A stretch of DNA of 64,000 nt from CAZJHX01 sp964545715 (GCA_964545715.1 CAZJHX010000018.1:1-64000), one strand, 5' to 3'; positions 53,183 to 61,794 are shown, numbered from the stretch's first letter. The notes: generated from the letters alone by a model not told the origin. Numbers and translations: made by a program.

Positions 53183-53923
53183 CTACGGCCAGACAGGCTT
53201 GCAGACGCCCCCGTCGCACTCGGCGCCGGTGGGCGGCTCGCAGTCACAGAAGCCGCAGTCCGCGCCGTCGGCGCCGCAATCCGGATCGCAGCCCAGCGAT
53301 TTCCAGTGGGCCAGCAGCGTCGCGATGGCGTCCAGCTTGCCCGAGTGCACGACGTCCCCGCAGTCGCACGTGTAGTCGAAGTTGTCGGAGGTCAGCGCGC
53401 AATCCGCGGTCTCGACGCACGCCTTGTTGGCGGTTCGAAGGGCGCTGAAGACCTCCGATACCTGCTGACACGTGGTCAGTGTGCACAAGTCCACATCCGG
53501 TTCGCCCTCGGCGACCGCGACCGAGTCGCAGGCCGAACAGAACACGGGCCCCGCGGCCGAGGCCAGGCATTGCTCGTCGCCGTCGCAGGCCGTGGCCTCA
53601 TAACACCCCTTGTCGGCGGCACAAACCAGCGCCACCGGGGCGCCGTCCTCTTCTATGCACTGGGCGTCGCCCTGGCTGCACGCGCAACATCCGCACTCCG
53701 CCGTGCAGGGTTCACCGCATTGTGGCGGCGCGGCACAGCCCACCGCTGCACACGGGTCGTCGGTGCCCGACGTATCGGTTGTATCCGACGTATCCGTTGT
53801 GTCGGACGTGCCCGACGTGCCCGACGTGTCCGAGGTGTCAGGGCTGGGTTTCCCCTCCTTCTCGCACCCGATCAATCCACCGACCATCACCATGACCAAA
53901 ACCACTCGTGTCCACTGTTGCAT
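53183..53923 (-). CDS. Cys-rich lipoprotein with DTSDTT linker
   Basis: 246 residues, ATG with AGGAG 8 bases upstream. Signal with lipobox GLIGC, then a Ser/Thr/Asp linker (about 27-55, for example DTSGTSGTSDTTDTSDTT). The rest has about 26 cysteines, including CAAVGCAAPPQCGEPC, CGCCACSQGDAQC and the C-terminal FCDCEPPTGAECDGG. Middle segments resemble Kazal-like or whey-acidic small disulfide domains only superficially; no family claimed. Predicted cell-surface protein. Confidence 0.82.
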   Translation of the reverse strand: MQQWTRVVLVMVMVGGLIGCEKEGKPSPDTSDTSGTSGTSDTTDTSDTTDTSGTDDPCAAVGCAAPPQCGEPCTAECGCCACSQGDAQCIEEDGAPVALVCAADKGCYEATACDGDEQCLASAAGPVFCSACDSVAVAEGEPDVDLCTLTTCQQVSEVFSALRTANKACVETADCALTSDNFDYTCDCGDVVHSGKLDAIATLLAHWKSLGCDPDCGADGADCGFCDCEPPTGAECDGGVCKPVWP

Positions 53924-53967
53924 CGAAATTTCTCCTGGTAGCCAAACACCGCGAGCCGCCGCGAATA

Positions 53968-54879
53968 TCAGTCACCTGTAAGCGATCCCGTGTCCCCTCG
54001 CCCCTCGACCACGTCGATGATGCGGGCCGCAAAGCGGGGCGCCACCTCGGCGGCAAACCCTTCGTTGGGATGCGGATCGGAGGGGTGCTCCGCGTACTCG
54101 TCCAGCAGATACACGCCACCCTCGGTCTCCAGCTCGTAGAAGTCGAAGACGAAGACATTATCGCCAGGCTGGTCCCACACTTCCTTGACCCACTCGGCAA
54201 ATTGGCGCGATCGCTGCGCATGCCCGTCTGACCCACCCGAGTCCGCCATGGCGGCCGCGGTCATGGCGGCGCTCGTCCACACGATGAAGCGCACCTCCCC
54301 GAAGCTGTGCATCTTCTCCAGCAGCGCCGCGTATTGCGCCTTGTAGTTTTCCAGCGACTTCACGTCGGACGCGACGTCCGGGTTGCCCGTGTCCGCCTCC
54401 ACGACGGCGGCCGGAAAGCAGTGCTTGAACACGATCACGTCGTGCGCCTCGGCCAGGTTCTCCAGCGTGGGCTGCTCCATGTACGGGGCGCCGTCGGACG
54501 GGTCGACCCACAGCCGCCAATAGTCGTACGGGTAGTTGTCCCAGGGGTAGGGATCGTCGGGGAACGCGAGCTCCTGTACCTGATAGTCCACCCCGGTCGC
54601 ATCGTTGTGCTCGGCCAGGCGCTGCTCCACGCCGCCGTCCCAGACGCCGCCACCGACGCTGTGGTGCAGGAACACGATGCTGGCCGCGGTGACCTCGGAC
54701 GGTGGAGGCTCGACTTCAGGCTCCACCTCAGGCTCAGGCTCTGCCGGTGGCTCCACCTCAGGCTCGACCTCAGGCGCTGACTGTGTGACGGCCTCCGTTT
54801 TCGCGGGCTGCGCAGCGGGCTCGTCGCAAGCGGTCAGGCAGGTCGTCAGCAGGGCGCTCAGCGCGATGGTCCGCAGCAT
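53968..54879 (-). CDS. SGNH-hydrolase-like lipoprotein with Pro/Glu linker
   Basis: 303 residues from the ATG at 54879 (GAGGAG about 9 bases upstream). Signal with lipobox LTAC, then an EPEVEPEVEPP-type linker (about 35-65). The domain begins ASIVFLHHSVGGGVWDGG, like block I of SGNH-type proteins (HHSxG), then a DVIVFKHCFP strand and NYKAQYAALLEKMHSFG. Near the end it has HPSDPHPNEGFAAEVAPRFAARII, where an Asp/His pair could complete a site. It may be an esterase or a carbohydrate-active protein; the catalytic Ser in HHS is a guess. Confidence 0.65.
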   Translation of the reverse strand: MLRTIALSALLTTCLTACDEPAAQPAKTEAVTQSAPEVEPEVEPPAEPEPEVEPEVEPPPSEVTAASIVFLHHSVGGGVWDGGVEQRLAEHNDATGVDYQVQELAFPDDPYPWDNYPYDYWRLWVDPSDGAPYMEQPTLENLAEAHDVIVFKHCFPAAVVEADTGNPDVASDVKSLENYKAQYAALLEKMHSFGEVRFIVWTSAAMTAAAMADSGGSDGHAQRSRQFAEWVKEVWDQPGDNVFVFDFYELETEGGVYLLDEYAEHPSDPHPNEGFAAEVAPRFAARIIDVVEGRGDTGSLTGD

Positions 54880-55047
54880 GGTCTTGGGCTCCTCGTTTGA
54901 TACGAGTGCCTTCTGAGCAACCGGCATGCCAGAGCGGTCGTGATATTGCGGATCGCAGTGCAGTCCCTCGCTGGGCCGGTTTTACAGCGGCCCGCTTGGC
55001 GCAAACGTGACGGCCCGCACGTGATCGGCGCGTGACCCGGGTCACAC
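54880..55047. other. 168-bp intergenic region with 14-bp palindrome
   Basis: No gene seen. GTGACCCGGGTCAC (55032-55045) is a perfect palindrome 2 bases after the stop of the phosphoesterase gene. It may be an operator or part of a terminator stem; no T-run follows. Confidence 0.45.
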
Positions 55048-56019
55048 CTACGGCGCACGCCGCGCGCCGTACCGAAACCAGCCGCGATAATGAGCGCGCC
55101 ACCAATCGAAGAAGTCGCCGGGGTCCCGGCCGGCCAGCATCCACTCGTAGGCCTCGTCGCTTACCGCGGCGCCCGTCCCGCAGTCGTGGGTGGTGAACGC
55201 GGCGCCGTCCCAGTGTGCATAGCAGGATTGGCCAAAGGCCCAGGAGCCGGCGTTGACGTACGTGCCGCCGGGCAGGTCAACGACGCCTGGGAGGTGCGTG
55301 TGGCCGCAGATCAGCGCGCCGATGGGCGCCTCGGCCAGGTGGCGTGCGACCGGCTGAAACAGCGCGTGTGGATCGCCCCAAACGGCGCGTGACCAGTACT
55401 GCACAAAGCGCTCGGCGCGCTCGGAACGGTCGGACATCCCCAGCCGCTGGTAGAGGTTCGCAACGCCCCGCCGGTAGCGCCCGTACCACTGGCCCAGCCA
55501 GTGAGCGACCCGGTTCTGCCAGGTGTAATGCTCGTGCAGCGGGACGCGAAACTCGAAGCCCAGCAGGCGCTCGGCCAGGATGTGCGCGCCGATCGCCAGC
55601 CGGTGATTCTCCTTGGACGGATGGCAATACGGGTCCAGCTGATGGCCGTGCCAGGCCTTTGCGTCGCCCATCCGCAGCTCTTCGCAGACCCGCGCGCCCT
55701 TGAAGAGGCGCGCATAGTCCACCGTCCAGTCGTGGTTGCCCCGGATGAAAAAGACCGGCAGCCGATCGGCCAGGGTCGCCAGCGCCTCAAAGACCTCGGG
55801 ATGGGCGCGCCGCACGCGGTCCACGTGCCACGCCTGGGGGAGGTCCACCGCGTCACCCATGAAGACCACCGCGTCGCAGGTCCGTTGGCACTGCTGCAGA
55901 AACCCCACGAGCAGCGCGTCCTTGGCGCCGAAGCTGTCCGTGTGCGACCCGTCGCCCAGGTGCAGATCCCCTACAAAACGGACCCTCTTTCGCGCGGCGT
56001 TCAGCGTGACTGTCGACAT
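55048..56019 (-). CDS. LpxH-like calcineurin-type metallophosphoesterase
   Basis: 323 residues, ATG with GGAGG 6 bases upstream. Metal-site motifs in order: DLHLG (18-22), GDAVDL, GNHDW (about 96), WHGHQ (about 123) and GHTH (about 240). A roughly 90-residue insertion between GNHD and GHTH is Trp/Tyr/Arg-rich (HYTWQNRVAHWLGQWYGRY). The layout resembles UDP-2,3-diacylglucosamine hydrolase (LpxH/COG2908) and YbbF-type enzymes, but substrate is not certain. Divergent from the acyl-CoA operon; its upstream region includes the first copy of the operator-like dyad. Confidence 0.82.
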   Translation of the reverse strand: MSTVTLNAARKRVRFVGDLHLGDGSHTDSFGAKDALLVGFLQQCQRTCDAVVFMGDAVDLPQAWHVDRVRRAHPEVFEALATLADRLPVFFIRGNHDWTVDYARLFKGARVCEELRMGDAKAWHGHQLDPYCHPSKENHRLAIGAHILAERLLGFEFRVPLHEHYTWQNRVAHWLGQWYGRYRRGVANLYQRLGMSDRSERAERFVQYWSRAVWGDPHALFQPVARHLAEAPIGALICGHTHLPGVVDLPGGTYVNAGSWAFGQSCYAHWDGAAFTTHDCGTGAAVSDEAYEWMLAGRDPGDFFDWWRAHYRGWFRYGARRAP

Positions 56020-56047
56020 TGATCCTCCGGTCTCTTCTGATATTTCA

Positions 56048-56065
56048 GCATGTTCCGCATGTTCA
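56048..56065. repeat. Tandem 9-bp repeat GCATGTTC(C/A)
   Basis: GCATGTTCC (56048-56056) and GCATGTTCA (56057-56065) are adjacent direct repeats just before the first operator copy, on the side of the phosphoesterase promoter. Confidence 0.5.
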
Positions 56066-56132
56066 CTAAGTGTTGCTCAGTAAAAAAGCAAGGCACAAAA
56101 GTTTTGCTTGACAACTGAGTGTCACTCAATAA
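56065..56132. promoter_or_regulatory. Promoter with two copies of a 19-bp dyad operator
   Basis: Copy 1 (56065-56083) reads ACTAAGTGTTGCTCAGTAA and copy 2 (56114-56132) ACTGAGTGTCACTCAATAA; 15 of 19 bases agree. Copy 2 contains the perfect palindrome TGAGTGTCACTCA (56116-56128). A TTGACA (56108-56113) directly abuts copy 2, which then fills the spacer up to a -10-like TAACCT (56130-56135). A protein bound there would block the promoter of the operon starting at 56160. TetR-family regulators of acyl-CoA genes often bind such sites; no regulator gene is seen in the window. Confidence 0.65.
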
Positions 56133-56159
56133 CCTGCCGTCGAACTATCGGGGGAGCCC

Positions 56160-57314
56160 ATGACCACCGCATTCACCGAAGAGCACCGGCTGTTCAGAAA
56201 GTCCGTGGCCACGTTTGTCGAGCGCGAGATCACCCCGCACGTGGCGCAGTGGGAGACGGACGGCGCCGTGCCGCGTCAGGTGTTCAAGCGCCTGGGTGAG
56301 CTGGGGTTTCTGGGCATCCGCATGGGCGAGGACGTGGGCGGCAGCGGCCTGGACTTCTGGTACACCGCGATCCTGGTCGAGGAGCTGGTCCGCTGCGGGT
56401 CCATCGGCGTGCCGGTCAGCATCTTGACGCACGCGGAGTTCTCCACCCGCATCATCGCGGCGGCGGGCACAGCCGAGCAGAAGCGGACGTATCTCGCCCG
56501 CGCGATCGCCGGCGAGTGGATCGGCGCGCTGGGGGTCAGCGAGCCCGACGCCGGCAGCGATGTCGCCGCCCTCAGGACGCGCGCGGTCCGTGACGGGGAC
56601 CACTATGTGGTCAACGGCGCCAAGACCTTCATCACCAACGGCACCATCGCCGACTTCGTGACCATGGCGGTGCGCACCGGCGGCGCTGGCCCCCGCGGGA
56701 TCTCGCTGCTGCTGGTGCCGACCGACGCGCCGGGCTTTCACAAAGCCGCGCGGCTCAAGAAGATCGGCACCCACGCCTCCGACACCGCCGAGTTGGTGCT
56801 GGAGGACTGCCGGGTGCCCGCCGAAAACCTGCTGGGCCCCGAAAACGGCGGCTTTCCGCTGATCATGCAGGGCTTCGAGGCCGAGCGGCTGGTCCTGGCG
56901 CTGCTGTGCGGCGCCCAGATGCGGTTGATGTTCGAGACCGCGCGCGCCTACGGCCACGATCGCAGCGCCTTCGGCCGACCGGTGCTGGGCTTTCAGGTCT
57001 GGCGGCACAGGCTGGCCGACGTGCTGACCCGGGTCGAGGCCGCCCAGGCGCTGACCTACACCGCACTGGACCGCTACGTGCGCGGCTACGAGTGCAACGC
57101 CCTGGTCTCCATGGCCAAGCTGTTTGCGTCCGAGGCGGCCATCGAGGTGGCCCATGAGTGCGCCCAGATCCACGGCGGCAACGCCTACATGGAAGAGTAT
57201 CTGATCGGGCGTCTGTACCGGGACTCGCTGGCGTTCACCATCGGCGCGGGCACCAGCGAGATCATGCGGGAGATCATCGCGCGGACCAGCGGCCTGGAGC
57301 CGGCTCGAGCATGA
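56160..57314 (+). CDS. Acyl-CoA dehydrogenase
   Basis: 384 residues, full family length, ATG preceded by GGGGGAG 3 bases away. FAD/acyl-CoA motifs: LGVSEPDAGSDVAALRTRAV, KTFITNGTIADFVTMAV, and C-terminal IHGGNAYMEEYLIGRLYRDSLAF then GAGTSEIMR. The usual MCAD-type base (YEGT) is replaced by GAGT, whereas Glu242 in FEAERLVLALL aligns with the base of isovaleryl-CoA and long-chain dehydrogenases. Introduces an alpha,beta double bond into an acyl-CoA with electrons passing to ETF. First gene of the operon, overlapping the next by ATGA. Confidence 0.93.
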   Translation: MTTAFTEEHRLFRKSVATFVEREITPHVAQWETDGAVPRQVFKRLGELGFLGIRMGEDVGGSGLDFWYTAILVEELVRCGSIGVPVSILTHAEFSTRIIAAAGTAEQKRTYLARAIAGEWIGALGVSEPDAGSDVAALRTRAVRDGDHYVVNGAKTFITNGTIADFVTMAVRTGGAGPRGISLLLVPTDAPGFHKAARLKKIGTHASDTAELVLEDCRVPAENLLGPENGGFPLIMQGFEAERLVLALLCGAQMRLMFETARAYGHDRSAFGRPVLGFQVWRHRLADVLTRVEAAQALTYTALDRYVRGYECNALVSMAKLFASEAAIEVAHECAQIHGGNAYMEEYLIGRLYRDSLAFTIGAGTSEIMREIIARTSGLEPARA

Positions 57315-58204
57315 TCGACCGCCCCCGCGTCACCATCGCCGGGATCGGCGACACCGGCCCGTCTCTCGACGATCCCCGCTCGATACCGGAGCTGGTTTTG
57401 GAGGCCGTCGAGAAGGCCCTGGCCGACGCCGGGCTCGGATACGGCGACCTGGACAGCGTCGTGTCCGCCTCCGTGGATCTCTTCGATGGACTGACGGCGT
57501 CCAACCTGGCGATCACCGAGGTCGTCGGCGCCGTGATGAAGCCCGAGACGCGCATCGCCGCGGACGGGCTGTGCGCGGCGATCCATGCGGCCTGCCAGCT
57601 GTGGTCGGGGGCCTACGAGACGGTGCTTGTCGTCGCGCACAGCAAGCCCTCGATGGCGCCGCATCGCGCGCTGACGCCCTGGGCCATGGACCCGATCTTC
57701 CTGCAGCCGCTGGGCATCGACTTTGACGTCTGCGCGGGACTGCAGGCCAGCGCGGCCGGCTGTGACGGCCGCATTGCAGCTCCGCCGCTGTGGGATCGGG
57801 CGTGCGCGCTGGTCCTCACCCGCGGCGGGGCGGGGCCGGCGCTGTTGGGCGTGGGCACGGATCTGGCGCCCCACTCGCTGGGCGATCGGGACCGGCCCGG
57901 GGCCTGGGCGGGGCTGACCCGGGCGACCGGACGCGCGCTCACCGTGGCCGACGCGTCCATCGAGCACATCGCCACCGCAGAGGCGTCGTGTCGTCATCCG
58001 CACGAGCGCGCGCTGTTCCTGGATGCTACCGGCGTTGACGCGGCCTGTCTTGGGGAGTCCGCGGCGCATCACACCCCCGTTGTGGACGGCCTCTCCGCGC
58101 TGATCCGCGCGGCCGACCGAGTCACGGGCCTGGGCCTGGCGCACGGCACCTGGGGACCGGCGGGGCAGGGCCAGGCCGTGGTTATCGTGGAGGCGCAGCC
58201 GTGA
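57311..58204 (+). CDS. Short thiolase-like protein (nucleophile missing)
   Basis: 297 residues, shorter than the usual 380-400. The N-terminal domain follows the SCP-x thiolase plan (VTIAGIGDTG, then LVLEAVEKALADAGLGYGDLDSVVSASVDLFDG). In the segment before the conserved SGAYETVLVV, the position of the nucleophilic Cys is Ala by hand alignment (AADGLC), though a Cys lies four residues on. The C-terminal GHPxGATG block is replaced by HGTWGPAGQGQAV. It is probably a partner or aldolase-like subunit rather than a classic thiolase. Overlaps both neighbours by ATGA/GTGA. Confidence 0.78.
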   Translation: MIDRPRVTIAGIGDTGPSLDDPRSIPELVLEAVEKALADAGLGYGDLDSVVSASVDLFDGLTASNLAITEVVGAVMKPETRIAADGLCAAIHAACQLWSGAYETVLVVAHSKPSMAPHRALTPWAMDPIFLQPLGIDFDVCAGLQASAAGCDGRIAAPPLWDRACALVLTRGGAGPALLGVGTDLAPHSLGDRDRPGAWAGLTRATGRALTVADASIEHIATAEASCRHPHERALFLDATGVDAACLGESAAHHTPVVDGLSALIRAADRVTGLGLAHGTWGPAGQGQAVVIVEAQP

Positions 58205-59358
58205 GACCCGTCGCGATCATCGGGACGGGCCAGACCCGTCACACCCGCCGCCGGCCGGACGTGTCGCAGCCCGAGCTGATCCGGGAGGCCGCCGAGCGGG
58301 CGCTGCAGGACGCCGGTTTGGCGCCGAGCGACGTCGACGCGGTGCTGCTGTCCAACATGGAGCTCTTCGAGGGGCGCGCCATGCCCGAGCTGTGGGTGGG
58401 CGGCGGCGCCTTCGCCGTGGGCAAGCCGTGCATGAAGGTGGCGACCGGCGGCACCTCGGGCACCAGCACGTGCATCGCCGCGTTCCACCAGGTCGCGTCC
58501 GGCCTGTACGACACCGTGCTGGTGGTGGGCTTTGAAAAGCACTCCGAAGGCCACACTCAGACCGGCATGGCGCTGACCGATCCGTTCTGGGACCGCGCGG
58601 TGGCCTCCGGCGCGCTGGGCAACTTTGCGCTGTCGATCTCTCAGTACATGCACGAGCGAGGCGTCACCCCGCTGCACGCGGCGGCGGTGGCCGTCAAAGC
58701 GCGGCGCAACGCGGCCAACAATCCACACGCGCATCTGCAGCTGCCGGACATCACCGTGGACGACGTCTTTGAGTCGCGCATGCTGGCCGATCCGGTGCGG
58801 CTGCTGGACATGTGCCCGCAGTCCGACGGTGCGGCCGCTATCGTGGTTGCGGCAGCCGACGTCGTGGGGCGGCACAACGTGCGACCGGCGTGGATTCGCG
58901 CGGCCGTCACCCGGCACGAGCAGCCGACGCTGGGCGACATCGACCGGCGTCTCTGCAGCATGCGGACGCTGCGGGACGCGGCCCGGGTCGCCTACGCAAA
59001 AGCCGGGATCACCGATCCACTGACGGAGCTGGATGTGGCCGAGATCTACGAGCCGGTCACCTACGCCGAGCTGGCCTGGTACGAGGCGCTGGGCTTCTGC
59101 GAGGACGGCGGCGCCGCCCGGCTCATCGAAGACGGGATCACCGAGATGGACGGGGCGTTGCCGGTCAACCCATCCGGCGGTGTGCTGTCCAGCAACCCGG
59201 TCGGTGCGTCCGGCGTGATCCGGGTCGCCGAGGCCGCGCTTCAGCTGCACGGTCGAGGTGGCGAGCGACAGGTGGACGGCGCCAAGACCGCGCTGGCAAC
59301 CGGCTACGGCGTGTACGCATGGGCCGACGTCATGCTCCTGCAAGGAGGCCGGCCATGA
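58201..59358 (+). CDS. SCP-x/Ltp-type thiolase-like protein (nucleophile missing)
   Basis: 385 residues, GTG start overlapping the previous stop. N-terminal VAIIGTGQTRHTRRRPDVSQPELIREAAERALQDAGL. In the catalytic segment ATGGTSGTSTCIAAFHQVASG, the nucleophile position is Thr rather than Cys by alignment with ENACASGSAAF-type thiolases. The C-terminal block NPSGGVLSSNPVGASG has Asn where thiolases have the GHP His. Such losses are known in Ltp2 retro-aldolases, which cleave steroid side chains together with a DUF35 partner (ChsH2). Two DUF35 genes follow directly. Confidence 0.82.
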   Translation: MRPVAIIGTGQTRHTRRRPDVSQPELIREAAERALQDAGLAPSDVDAVLLSNMELFEGRAMPELWVGGGAFAVGKPCMKVATGGTSGTSTCIAAFHQVASGLYDTVLVVGFEKHSEGHTQTGMALTDPFWDRAVASGALGNFALSISQYMHERGVTPLHAAAVAVKARRNAANNPHAHLQLPDITVDDVFESRMLADPVRLLDMCPQSDGAAAIVVAAADVVGRHNVRPAWIRAAVTRHEQPTLGDIDRRLCSMRTLRDAARVAYAKAGITDPLTELDVAEIYEPVTYAELAWYEALGFCEDGGAARLIEDGITEMDGALPVNPSGGVLSSNPVGASGVIRVAEAALQLHGRGGERQVDGAKTALATGYGVYAWADVMLLQGGRP

Positions 59359-59807
59359 CCGAGCACGTGGTTGTCTCTATCCCGATGGACCTGCGCTGGC
59401 GTTACGCCTCGGGCGCGCCGATGGAGCGCTTCTCGCGCGGCATGTTGGAGCGCCGAATCGAGGCCCTGCAGTGCGACGGCTGCCGGCGCCGGTACCTGCC
59501 GCCCCGCCCTTTCTGCGGCGCGTGCTGTCAGCGGATGAGCCGCTGGGTGCCCGTGGCCGACACCGGCGTGCTCCAGGCCTACACCGTGGTGCATCTGCCC
59601 ATTTTGGACGGCCGCACGGGCGAGCCCAGACCCGCGCCCTACGGCATGGGTCTTATCCAGCTGGACGGCGCCGACACCACCGTCAACCACTACCTGGCCG
59701 AGGCGGATCCCGAGCGCCTCAGCGTGGGGCTGCGCATGCGCGCGGTCTGGCGGGGCGAGCTGCGCGGGGCCATGGACGACATCCTGCACTTCGAGGTGTG
59801 CCTGTGA
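59355..59807 (+). CDS. DUF35 Zn-ribbon/OB-fold protein, first copy
   Basis: 150 residues, ATG with AAGGAGG upstream, overlapping the previous stop. An N-terminal amphipathic segment, then a zinc ribbon CDGC...CGAC (about 41-58), and an OB fold (VADTGVLQAYTVVHLPIL ... YGMGLIQLDGADTTVNHYL). These proteins bind acyl-CoA channels of thiolase-like partners and often form stable complexes with them. Here the likely partner is one of the two preceding thiolase-like proteins. Confidence 0.88.
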   Translation: MTEHVVVSIPMDLRWRYASGAPMERFSRGMLERRIEALQCDGCRRRYLPPRPFCGACCQRMSRWVPVADTGVLQAYTVVHLPILDGRTGEPRPAPYGMGLIQLDGADTTVNHYLAEADPERLSVGLRMRAVWRGELRGAMDDILHFEVCL

Positions 59808-60208
59808 TTCGAGAAGAGCCTATCCAGATCCCGTTTCAGTACGCCGCCGGCGCTGTGGCCAGCCGCTTTCTGTTGGCGCTGCGAGACGACGCGGCCCTTG
59901 TGGCGAGCCGCTGCACCGACTGCGAGCGTACGGTCTGTCCGGCCCGATCGCTGTGCCCGGTGTGCGGCGCCCGGACGGCGGCGGATCGGGTCCAGGTGGG
60001 CCCACTAGGCCGGCTGACGGCGTGGACCCTGGACGGCGACGCTGCGTATGGCCTGGTGCAGCTGGACGGGGCCGATACGGCGCTGATCCACCGACTGCTT
60101 CCAAGAGACTTCGACTGGCGGCGCGGGCAGCAGGTCCGTGCGCGCTTTGCCCAGGACCGGGTGGGCAGCGTCCTCGATATCGAGGGCTTTGAGGCGGTGG
60201 CGCCATGA
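59804..60208 (+). CDS. DUF35 Zn-ribbon/OB-fold protein, second copy
   Basis: 134 residues from a GTG overlapping the previous stop. Zinc ribbon CTDC...CPVC (about 37-54), then an OB fold (LGRLTAWTLDGDAAYGLVQLDGADTALIHRLL). It is a distinct paralogue of the upstream DUF35 gene; their OB cores share the GLVQLDGADT/GLIQLDGADT block. Two such genes behind two thiolase-like genes suggest two heteromeric complexes. Confidence 0.87.
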   Translation: MIREEPIQIPFQYAAGAVASRFLLALRDDAALVASRCTDCERTVCPARSLCPVCGARTAADRVQVGPLGRLTAWTLDGDAAYGLVQLDGADTALIHRLLPRDFDWRRGQQVRARFAQDRVGSVLDIEGFEAVAP

Positions 60209-60996
60209 CGATTCGGTGCCAACGTGAAGGCGCTGTCCTGGTCATCACGATCGATCGGCCCGAGAAGCGCAACGCCTTGAGTCGCCAGATGAACCGCGAG
60301 CTGTGCCAGGCGTGGGTCCGCTTTCGAGACGACTCCAGCCTGCGGGTGGCGATTCTGACCGGCGCCGGTGACCGCGCTTTCTGTGCGGGGGCGGACCTGA
60401 GCGAGCTGGCCGACATTTACAAATCGATGACGCCCGTTCAGCGGCGCGAGCGAGCCGAGCGTGAGCCCGGCCTGGGTGGGATCACGCGCAACCTGGACCC
60501 GGCCAAGCCGGTTATCGCGGCCATTGGCGGGCACTGCCTGGCGGGCGGCCTGGAGTTGGCGCTGGCTTGCGATCTGCGGGTCGCCGCCGAGCACGCGACC
60601 TTTGGTCTGCCTGAGGTGCGGCGCGGGATCATCCCGGGCGCCGGTGGCACGCAGCGTCTGCCGCGACTGGTGCCGCACGCGGTGGCGATGGAGATCCTGC
60701 TGACCGGGGACGCGATCGACGCACAGACCGCCCTGCGCGCCGGGTTGGTCAACCGCGTCGCGCCCGCCGGCCAGGTCCTGGACGAGGCGCGCGCGCTGGC
60801 GGCACGAGTGGCCCGCTGCGCCCCGTTGGCCGTGCAGGCGGTGAGGCAGGCGGCGCGGCTGGGCCGGCACCTGACCTTGGAGGACGGTATGCGCCTGGAG
60901 CAGCTCCTGGCCGAGCCGCTGCGTACCAGTGACGACGCGCGGGAGGGTATCCGCGCATTCGTCGAGAAACGAGACCCGGTTTTCGAGGGGAGGTAG
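60205..60996 (+). CDS. Enoyl-CoA hydratase/isomerase, first copy
   Basis: 263 residues, ATGA overlap with the previous gene. Crotonase fold: oxyanion loop DRAFCAGADLSELA; AGGLELALACDLRV with the first catalytic Glu; FGLPEVRRGIIPGAGGTQRLPRLV with the second Glu. Both catalytic acids are retained, so hydratase activity is expected: adds water to the double bond made by the dehydrogenase. Next gene starts 5 bases downstream. Confidence 0.93.
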   Translation: MTIRCQREGAVLVITIDRPEKRNALSRQMNRELCQAWVRFRDDSSLRVAILTGAGDRAFCAGADLSELADIYKSMTPVQRRERAEREPGLGGITRNLDPAKPVIAAIGGHCLAGGLELALACDLRVAAEHATFGLPEVRRGIIPGAGGTQRLPRLVPHAVAMEILLTGDAIDAQTALRAGLVNRVAPAGQVLDEARALAARVARCAPLAVQAVRQAARLGRHLTLEDGMRLEQLLAEPLRTSDDAREGIRAFVEKRDPVFEGR

Positions 60997-61001
60997 AGAC
61001 G

Positions 61002-61793
61002 GTGCAGCGGACCACATTTGAGACGCTGGATGTTCGCCGCGACAAGCGCGTGCTCCGGATCAGGTTGAATCGGCCCGAGGTGCTGAACGCCATCGACGGC
61101 CGCATGCTGGCCGAGCTGCGGAGGGCGCTGAGCGTGGCGGGCGCGGACCCCGAGGTGGGCGCGGTGGCCATCGACGCGGCCGGGGACCGTGCGTTTTGTG
61201 CCGGCATCGACGTCGCGTATGTCAAGGACCTGAAGGGCTTTGACATCCGCGAGGTCGGCCGCGAGCTGCACCGCACGTTTTTGATGCTGCGCACGGTGGA
61301 GAAGCCGGTCGTGTGCATCATCGACGGTCTGTGTCTGGGCGCCGGGCTGGAGCTGGCGGTGTCGTGCGACTTCATGATCGCCAGCGACCGCTCTCGCTTC
61401 GGCCTGCCCAACATTCACCGCGGTATCCCGGCCATCGTGGAGGCCGCGATCCTGCCGGCGGTGATCGGGCTGCAGGGCGCGCGAGAGCTGGCCTACCTGG
61501 GCGAGTTCTGGAGCGCGGAGAAGGCCGAGCGGCGAGGCTTGCTGCACTCCGTAGTGCCCCGCGAGGCGCTGCCGGCGGCGGCTGGACGGCTGTGCGAGTC
61601 GCTGGCCGCCAAGAGCCCGGCGGCGCTCGCGACGCAGAAGGAGATCATCCACAAATGGATGACCACGGACCTCGAGAGCGCCATCGACTTCTCGATCAAC
61701 ACCGTGATGCTCAACTTCATGACCCGCGACCAGCAGGAGGGCATGTCCGCCTTCTTGGAGAAGCGCGCGGCTCGCATGATCCCGGAGGCCTGA
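61002..61793 (+). CDS. Enoyl-CoA hydratase/isomerase, second copy (variant site)
   Basis: 263 residues, GTG start with GGGGAGG 8 bases upstream. Crotonase fold with DRAFCAGIDVAYVK and LGAGLELAVSCDF (first Glu kept), but FGLPNIHRGIPAIVEAAIL has Asn in place of the second catalytic Glu and lacks the PGxGGTQRL block. It probably performs a different crotonase-type reaction such as isomerisation or C-C cleavage. Followed 1 base later by the BKACE gene. Confidence 0.88.
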   Translation: MQRTTFETLDVRRDKRVLRIRLNRPEVLNAIDGRMLAELRRALSVAGADPEVGAVAIDAAGDRAFCAGIDVAYVKDLKGFDIREVGRELHRTFLMLRTVEKPVVCIIDGLCLGAGLELAVSCDFMIASDRSRFGLPNIHRGIPAIVEAAILPAVIGLQGARELAYLGEFWSAEKAERRGLLHSVVPREALPAAAGRLCESLAAKSPAALATQKEIIHKWMTTDLESAIDFSINTVMLNFMTRDQQEGMSAFLEKRAARMIPEA

Positions 61794-61794
61794 G

